Assembly (NCBI GenBank): GCA_034696485.1
Contig: JAQIWT010000450.1
Location: forward strand, 1 to 20,022
Direction of reading: 5' to 3'
DNA length: 20,022 bases
Source of the DNA: Isohypsibius dastychi
Taxonomy: Eukaryota > Tardigrada > Eutardigrada > Parachela > Isohypsibiidae
Shown here: one piece after another, positions 15,440 to 20,022 of the stretch
Numbering within the stretch: the first letter of the stretch is position 1
Layout of the letters: the number at the start of each line of letters is the position of its first letter
Notes under the pieces: model-generated
The model's input: the letters and a program-made list of their open reading frames with translations, nothing else
What the model was told of the DNA's origin: nothing
Database searches by the model: none
Program-made: the position numbers and the translations under genes

Positions 15440-15908
15440 CTTCAAGAATGTATATGAGCACTGTCTGACGAGAAGGGTCAACGACGTAGCGTAACAGAAT
15501 TTTCACTCCGCAAACTGAAGTGACTTCTACAATGGAGAAGAACTCGTGGGCAGCACCGCTCTTAAATAGTTGACTGGAATGTGCAACTTGAATCAATTCT
15601 TTTTTCAGTTGCAAAATAAAGCAGGTCACTTTTGTTGGATGATTTATGAGATCCAGTTGACAACTTATAAGTTTTGCGAGATCAAACAATTTCAGCCTTC
15701 TCGAAAAATATCCGACGAGAGCTTTTTTGGAGAAACCTTCCTGGCACCGGAATGTTCCAAAGCAACGCACATGAAATGGGATATCCAGCAGCAGAGTATC
15801 AAATACAATCTTCAGCTTCTCAGCAAAGTGTTCGGCTATTATTTTAAGCGGTTCATCAGTGCTGCTGATTTTAAAACTAGAAAAAGCACTGCATTGGAAG
15901 CTGTCCAT
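15399..15908 (-). CDS. Hypothetical protein, 169 residues
   Basis: Not recognised. It is an intact soluble-looking ORF with mixed hydrophobic and polar character, nine cysteines scattered without CxxC pairs and no membrane segment. It overlaps the PC4-like gene by 41 bp at its 3' end, so the two are probably expressed from one message. It diverges from the BIR gene across a 73-bp gap. I considered an adenain-type protease and saw no His...Glu/Asp...Cys pattern in a matching context. Confidence 0.65.
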   Translation of the reverse strand: MDSFQCSAFSSFKISSTDEPLKIIAEHFAEKLKIVFDTLLLDIPFHVRCFGTFRCQEGFSKKALVGYFSRRLKLFDLAKLISCQLDLINHPTKVTCFILQLKKELIQVAHSSQLFKSGAAHEFFSIVEVTSVCGVKILLRYVVDPSRQTVLIYILEDGRTFNCCHTQSG

Positions 15909-15944
15909 GGTATAGACTGAACTATCTGTCTGATATCGATGAAA

Positions 15945-15950
15945 TATAAA
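15945..15950 (+). promoter_or_regulatory. TATA box for the BIR gene
   Basis: TATAAA lies 32 bp before the ATG at 15982, within the 73-bp divergent gap. Read the other way it gives TTTATATT, so it may also serve the 169-residue gene. Confidence 0.45.
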
Positions 15951-15981
15951 GCCGTCTCATGGTGGAGGAAATTGTGTCACC

Positions 15982-16506
15982 ATGACATCTCATCGTTGGA
16001 TCTTACAACCTCATCTCAGACTACTTATTGATTCTGAGATTTATCCAGAGATCATTGATGCAGCTGCAGATGCTGTGTCGTTCCTCGGGAGAAATGACCT
16101 GATTTGCGGTTGCTGCGGTTCAAAAGCCAACTGGACTTCAAATTTATGTCCCCAGATCACGCATCAGCCTGAATGTGATACCCGTATTCTCTTTTGGAGT
16201 CGCACCATGAATGGTATACCTGTGTTCACACCCATGCTGGCTCCAAGACATTCGGCCATGTCATGTCCCACGAAGCGTTTTGAAAGTTTTGCATTGTGGC
16301 CAAAACAAATTCAGCAGCATCCTTCAGTTTTATCGGATTCAGGATTTTTTTATACGGGATTTGGCGACCTTGTTTGCTGTTTTCAGTGTGGTGGAGCTCT
16401 TTCGGATTGGCAAAAAAACGATATTGTTAATGTAGAACATTTAAAATATTTCCCAAAGTGTGTTGTTGCTAATCTTGTTTCGTATACCGATAAGAATACA
16501 ATCTAG
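15982..16506 (+). CDS. BIR-domain (IAP-like) protein
   Basis: 174 residues with one clear and one degenerate BIR repeat. The clear one (about 99-165) has RFESFALWP, GFFYTGFGD, zinc ligands C133 and C136 in CFQCGG, then W143, H153 and C160. The N-terminal half (about 24-70) keeps a possible second zinc site, C42xxC45, H61, C65, but little else of the fold. Viral and cellular inhibitors of apoptosis use BIRs to bind caspases or their antagonists. There is no RING at the C-terminus; a separate IAP-type RING protein lies 1.1 kb downstream. Role in blocking host cell death is inferred. Confidence 0.88.
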   Translation: MTSHRWILQPHLRLLIDSEIYPEIIDAAADAVSFLGRNDLICGCCGSKANWTSNLCPQITHQPECDTRILFWSRTMNGIPVFTPMLAPRHSAMSCPTKRFESFALWPKQIQQHPSVLSDSGFFYTGFGDLVCCFQCGGALSDWQKNDIVNVEHLKYFPKCVVANLVSYTDKNTI

Positions 16507-16758
16507 TAGTGTTTCAATGATATGTGTCACATTGATGTTTTCTGCTGCTGGAAGATTAAAGGACAGTGAACCTCGCTGCGATTATGACTGGTTTATTTTA
16601 TTTCCTCAAGTTACGTGACATTTAACAGGAAAGGGTCATAGTACAGTAGACACTTTGAACATCAGAACAATGCGCACACATTCATCGGAACAGACAACAA
16701 AATCCAAAAAGCAATACAACATGGTAATAGCCCAAAAATCGATGAATACGTAACACGG
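16507..16758. other. Intergenic gap between convergent genes
   Basis: 252 bp between the BIR stop and the stop of the minus-strand 230-residue gene. No supported ORF was seen; the minus-strand frame reaching into it (from 16913) is a shadow of the neighbouring gene. Nothing else was recognised. Confidence 0.5.
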
Positions 16759-17451
16759 TCATTCAGAGTACCGCTGAAGCGAGCGCTCAATGACGCCAGG
16801 AATATTGACGGTTTCAAAAATAATTTTGATCGAATCGAGGAGTGCAAGTTTGTAGTTTTTGGTCCGATCTTCCAGACTATGGTGAGACATAACCGAGTTT
16901 GTGACTTCAGCAATGATAAATTCCATCGGTACGTTGTGCCATTTTTTTATGACGTTTGTATTCGGTTGGCAAACCTGCGGTCCTAGATATTGGTCCATGT
17001 CGAAATTCTGAATGGGAAAATCAGTAGATTGGGACACGTCGTTCTGCCAGTTGGTACTGCTTTTCCCATTCTCTAACATCTCTTCAGGCATGAGTTGATT
17101 CGAATTTTCTCGCCAAACTGGACTCACGTTTTGCAATCTAGACGTCGATGGACTAGCATTTGGGGGAGTGAAATGAAACGGATCCCTTGGACGATGTGAT
17201 GTTTTGAATGGCGGCAGACTGTTTCCATTGAATGTGCCACTTTTGTCCATAATCTGAGAATTCTGAGTAAACATGGTGTAATCCAGAACTGGAATCTTAT
17301 TCATGAACAACTCGAATCCTTTGACAGCAGATTGCAATAGTTCAAGGCTGGATTCAAGTTTTTCGACACGTGCCAAAATTTCTTTACACCCGGGCACCCG
17401 CTTGCGAGTTGATTCACTCGCAACTGATTTCGATTTTGAACTGCTGCTCAT
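16759..17451 (-). CDS. Hypothetical protein with N-terminal coiled coil
   Basis: 230 residues, not recognised. After a Ser/Lys-rich start, residues about 20-50 show heptad-like leucines (ILARVEKLESSLELLQS), suggesting a coiled coil and oligomerisation. The middle (about 75-160) is low-complexity, rich in Ser, Pro, Asn and Gln, probably disordered. The last 55 residues look helical and folded. No membrane segment. The layout is that of a scaffold or adaptor protein, but no function is assigned. It starts at the ATG at 17451, sharing a 187-bp gap with the divergent RING gene. Confidence 0.7.
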   Translation of the reverse strand: MSSSSKSKSVASESTRKRVPGCKEILARVEKLESSLELLQSAVKGFELFMNKIPVLDYTMFTQNSQIMDKSGTFNGNSLPPFKTSHRPRDPFHFTPPNASPSTSRLQNVSPVWRENSNQLMPEEMLENGKSSTNWQNDVSQSTDFPIQNFDMDQYLGPQVCQPNTNVIKKWHNVPMEFIIAEVTNSVMSHHSLEDRTKNYKLALLDSIKIIFETVNIPGVIERSLQRYSE

Positions 17452-17605
17452 TTTTGAACACCAAACGAATGTTCGACTATTTGAGCGGAGCCAAACATCA
17501 ATCAGCTAATCCGTCATGAATTTGTATAATCCATGTCTTCCAAACTACTCCGGGAACACCACCACACGCCGAATTGGGTTGACAGCTGGCCTTGATGAAA
17601 TTTAA

Positions 17606-17611
17606 TATAAA
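17606..17611 (+). promoter_or_regulatory. TATA box for the viral RING gene
   Basis: TATAAA lies 28 bp before the ATG at 17639, so initiation at the usual distance would leave almost no leader. Confidence 0.45.
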
Positions 17612-17638
17612 CTCGTTAGATACCATCGTATCACAAAA

Positions 17639-18205
17639 ATGACATCTTTTCAGTTTAAATTCTTTGTGCCTCGCTACATCCAGATTAAAGCTCGGGATTT
17701 GATACCGAACAAAGCCATGTTAATCACAATCGGAGTTATCAACGACGATGGCATAGTCATTGACCCGCCGGCTATTTCGCTTAGACCACGGATCGATGGC
17801 ATATATGCTAGCATCATTCTTTGCATGAAATGTGATAGCTTTCTTGATCTCATCAAACAAAACACTGGAACCGAAATCTTTGTTTCAACAAGCATTGCGC
17901 ATCTTAAACATATTCATGAGAATCTCTTGAATGCAACCGACATACTTTTGGCTGAGCTTCCATACCTACCCAACAGTGGATTTTCCAAAGAAATCGAGTC
18001 ATACGAATCTGTCCTGGATATTGGACTGAACTCGGACCTGCCAAATGATCTCAAGTGTAAAATCTGTTGGGATCGAACAATCGATCTTGTTCTTGTACCT
18101 TGTGGACATTTTTGTATCTGTCAGATTTGCCACCAGCGATCTCAAATTACAAAATGTCCGCTTTGTCAAAAATCTGTCGAAATTGCGCAACGAGTGTTTT
18201 TTTGA
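17639..18205 (+). CDS. IAP-type RING finger protein (putative E3 ubiquitin ligase)
   Basis: 188 residues ending in a RING-HC domain: C140, C143, C155, H157, C161, C164, C173 and C176, followed by the short hydrophobic tail AQRVFF typical of IAP and MDM2-class RINGs, where it supports dimerisation. The first 135 residues have no recognised domain and no BIR. Likely an E3 ligase directing ubiquitin to host or viral targets. It is the last viral gene before the right flank. Given the separate BIR protein upstream, the two together mirror the parts of a viral IAP. Confidence 0.85.
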   Translation: MTSFQFKFFVPRYIQIKARDLIPNKAMLITIGVINDDGIVIDPPAISLRPRIDGIYASIILCMKCDSFLDLIKQNTGTEIFVSTSIAHLKHIHENLLNATDILLAELPYLPNSGFSKEIESYESVLDIGLNSDLPNDLKCKICWDRTIDLVLVPCGHFCICQICHQRSQITKCPLCQKSVEIAQRVFF

Positions 18206-18420
18206 TTTGGTAAGAACAAGAGAATAAATATAATGTTGCTTGTTACTTCTTCATTACGTTTACCATACACGACCAAACATGGAGCCGGGCACAAAAAGAA
18301 CAAACATGTATCACTGGCCCTTAATGGCGACAAACACTTGAAAACTCAGCTGCAAATCAGACAACCCAGATAGCTTGATGTGATAGGGAAACGAAATAAT
18401 ATGAATGAGTCGCTGATCTA
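18206..18420. other. Right border region
   Basis: 215 bp between the viral RING stop and the stop of the spliced gene on the other strand. It holds a polyadenylation signal and two words (18291-18304, 18332-18343) that match the left border inverted and in the same order. No ORF was recognised. Confidence 0.5.
18223..18228 (+). terminator. Polyadenylation signal of the viral RING gene
   Basis: AATAAA lies 18 bp after the stop codon, on the right strand and at a normal distance. Confidence 0.5.
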
Positions 18421-19819
18421 TTATTCAATGTTAATTTCATCAATGACGGTTGGCTGGATATATCGCATGTCCAGATCCCATGGTCCCATGTTTCGTCCAG
18501 CAATGATAAAATGAAACATCTAAAACCAAATAATTAGGGTTATTCCATCGGAAAAAATGCTTCGGGCACTACCTCTCGCCAAAATATCCGTTGATTTGAT
18601 GGCGGAATCAAATGAGATGTAATTCTTGCGATGGTTGATCGAGAACAATTTCTGTCGGTCACCGCAACAAATATTTTCAGCCAGACTTTGAAGATATCGT
18701 CCATGGATTGACTTGGGTCAGATGCGGCCCGAATCTCCCGGAATAACCAGGGCGAAAAGAAGTGAACAAAATCATTTGACCTTGTCCACTCCCGGCTAGT
18801 ACTGTCCGTGATTGGAACAATCAAAAATTGGAGTGACTTAGCTCTCGGCTGTTTAGCATAAATGAAACGTCGAAAAGAAGTTTTTGACACAATAAATTGG
18901 TTGGTCAGCATTTGATCTTCGAGTTCGATGCTTGGAACACGAGGCGGCCGAAAAATGGAGGCTACTTGGCTAGGATCAGTAATTGCAAATGGAAAATCAA
19001 ATGCCGGAATTACAAGTGGCCCCGTTGCTTCCGACCGTTCCAGTTCAACGTGATTGATGAACGCCTTTAAGTACGCACTTTGTTTTTCAACGCCGTAAAA
19101 ATGATAAATCTGCAAATATTATTCTAATGAAATCGAAGCTAAGCAAAAATCGGGTAATTCTGTCTTACTTTTTCATTGTGTATACCATAAATAAATTGAG
19201 TTATTTCTTGCCGACAGAGGGGACAAGTCGTTCGTCCATAACTGATCATTTCAGTGACTCCTCTACAAGCATCGTTGGACTCGGTTGGAACGGTGAAACC
19301 ATGGCAAATGATATGTTTACACGGAACGAGGATAGCTAGCTGATCTCGCGGGGGGGCTTCGAGGCAAACGCCGCAAGTTCCTCCACTCGTTTGATTAGAA
19401 TTAGATGAAGAGGGATCGTAACCATATTTTGAGAGAGTCTCTCTTATTATAGCCTCAATTGTCGCCCGCGGTGTTCTGTTCAATCTTTGAGGCGATATCG
19501 GAATTTGCGAGCTAGCATGGGCAAGAATTTCCATTTGGCGGTTCAAAACTTGAATATCGCTGCTAGATATATTGCTGGGAGCTCGGGCTGAAATCTCACT
19601 AATGTTATTCTACTACGGTGGGAACGACATGGAATTCTTACGTAAATCTATTGGAGTCACGTGATATGTATGCGGGCTATTATCACGCGCAGTACTGGAT
19701 CCCGCCTGGCGGGTCACTGATCTTGTATGATATCGGGGATGCACATCTGGAACGAGAAATTTCAAAATCGCACTCAATGAAACAAGAATTTGGATAAGGG
19801 GAAAAATAAATTCGCCCAT
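18421..19819 (-). CDS. Four-exon RING finger protein, probably a host gene
   Basis: I join exons 19819-19642, 19587-19169, 19109-18573 and 18519-18421, with GT-AG introns of 54, 59 and 53 bp. All phases fit and give 410 residues plus stop. The N-terminus has a hydrophobic stretch (about 3-23), either a signal anchor or a signal peptide. A RING-like cluster follows: C131, C134, C149, H151, C154, then C181 and C184, with an unusually long gap before the last pair (C167 may substitute). The C-terminal half (exon 3) was not recognised. RING domains usually serve ubiquitin ligases; an anchored one would act at a membrane. Introns and different architecture set it apart from the viral RING gene. 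Exon joins are inferred and need transcript support. Confidence 0.65.
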
Positions 19820-19864
19820 CTTCTTTCAAAAATAACTCTGTTTCTAAATTATGGAGCAGTCCTG
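19797..19864 (+). repeat. Diverged direct repeat, copy 1
   Basis: About 68 bp, repeated 158 bp further on with roughly 80% identity. It covers the start codon and first codons of the four-exon RING gene plus its immediate 5' flank. Confidence 0.75.
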
Positions 19865-19954
19865 CAAATATCAGAAAATAATTCATCCATTGAAGCAAAA
19901 CCAGACAGAGTAGATATGATCAACTTTGACAAAATCAAAAAAAAGTTTTGTGAA

Positions 19955-20022
19955 AGGGGGAAAATTTACCTCGACCATCTTTTTTCAAAAATAACACCGT
20001 TTTAAATTATGGAAAAATCATG
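19955..20022 (+). repeat. Diverged direct repeat, copy 2
   Basis: Matches copy 1 and runs to the window edge. It includes a minus-strand ATG at 19978 followed after three codons by GTAAAT, a possible splice donor, so it may be an alternative or paralogous first exon. Confidence 0.7.

Larger units (their letters stand above)
3285..18205. mobile_element. Integrated Polinton/adintovirus-like element (core)
   Basis: This intronless, compact gene set contains a DDE integrase, protein-primed PolB, packaging ATPase, double jelly-roll major capsid protein and a basic core protein. That combination defines Polinton/Maverick-type elements and adintoviruses. It lies between two intron-bearing genes. 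The stated ends are those of the outermost viral genes, because terminal repeats and target-site duplications were not identified. All reading frames are open, so it may be recent or active. Confidence 0.85.

Noticed and set aside
16662-16913. Minus-strand 83-residue frame at the end of the coiled-coil gene
   Set aside because: Mostly overlaps a better-supported gene and has no recognisable feature.
3285-18205. Fragment of a nimavirus or other giant DNA virus
   Set aside because: Nucleotide enzymes and BIR fit such viruses, but the protein-primed PolB, retrovirus-like integrase and compact MCP-core protein-penton cluster define a Polinton/adintovirus-type backbone.
1-20022. CRISPR array, rRNA or bacterial operon
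   Set aside because: No regularly spaced repeats, no rRNA motifs; spliced genes and TATA/AATAAA signals point to a eukaryote.

Overview
The window looks like a piece of an animal nuclear genome carrying an integrated, adenovirus-like double-stranded DNA element of the Polinton/Maverick/adintovirus kind. The flanks are eukaryotic: the left gene has six introns and the right gene three, all 53-107 bp, with GT donors and mostly T-rich AG acceptors. Such short introns fit a nematode best, but the sequence alone does not prove the host. The core (about 3285-18205) is intronless, tightly packed and virus-like.

Layout. 1-1745 (+): 3' part of a KDM4-type JmjC histone demethylase gene. 1521-3358: an exact 919-bp head-to-tail tandem duplication that begins inside the last large exon of that gene and ends inside the first viral gene. 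3285-3935 (+): deoxynucleoside kinase. 12703-3940 (-): a seven-gene block read integrase, putative penton, small basic core protein, major capsid protein, protein-primed DNA polymerase B, packaging ATPase, Fic-domain protein; most neighbours touch or overlap. 12747-13951 (+): a membrane-anchored protein and thymidylate kinase. 15908-14035 (-): an unknown protein, a PC4-like protein and ribonucleotide reductase small subunit. 15982-18205: a BIR (IAP-like) protein (+), an unknown protein (-) and an IAP-type RING protein (+). 18421-19819 (-): a four-exon gene with a RING finger, probably host. The last 230 bp hold a diverged direct repeat of that gene's 5' end.

How it works together. Integrase, PolB, ATPase, major capsid protein, a probable penton and a basic core protein form the standard replication, packaging and virion set of a Polinton/adintovirus. 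Around it sits an accessory set more typical of large DNA viruses: three enzymes feeding dTTP/dNTP synthesis (R2, TMK, dNK), two apoptosis/ubiquitin-type proteins (BIR and RING), a Fic enzyme and a PC4-like ssDNA-binding protein. Every viral reading frame appears intact, which suggests a recent insertion or an element still under selection. I could not find an adenain-type maturation protease or convincing terminal inverted repeats, so the element borders are not resolved.
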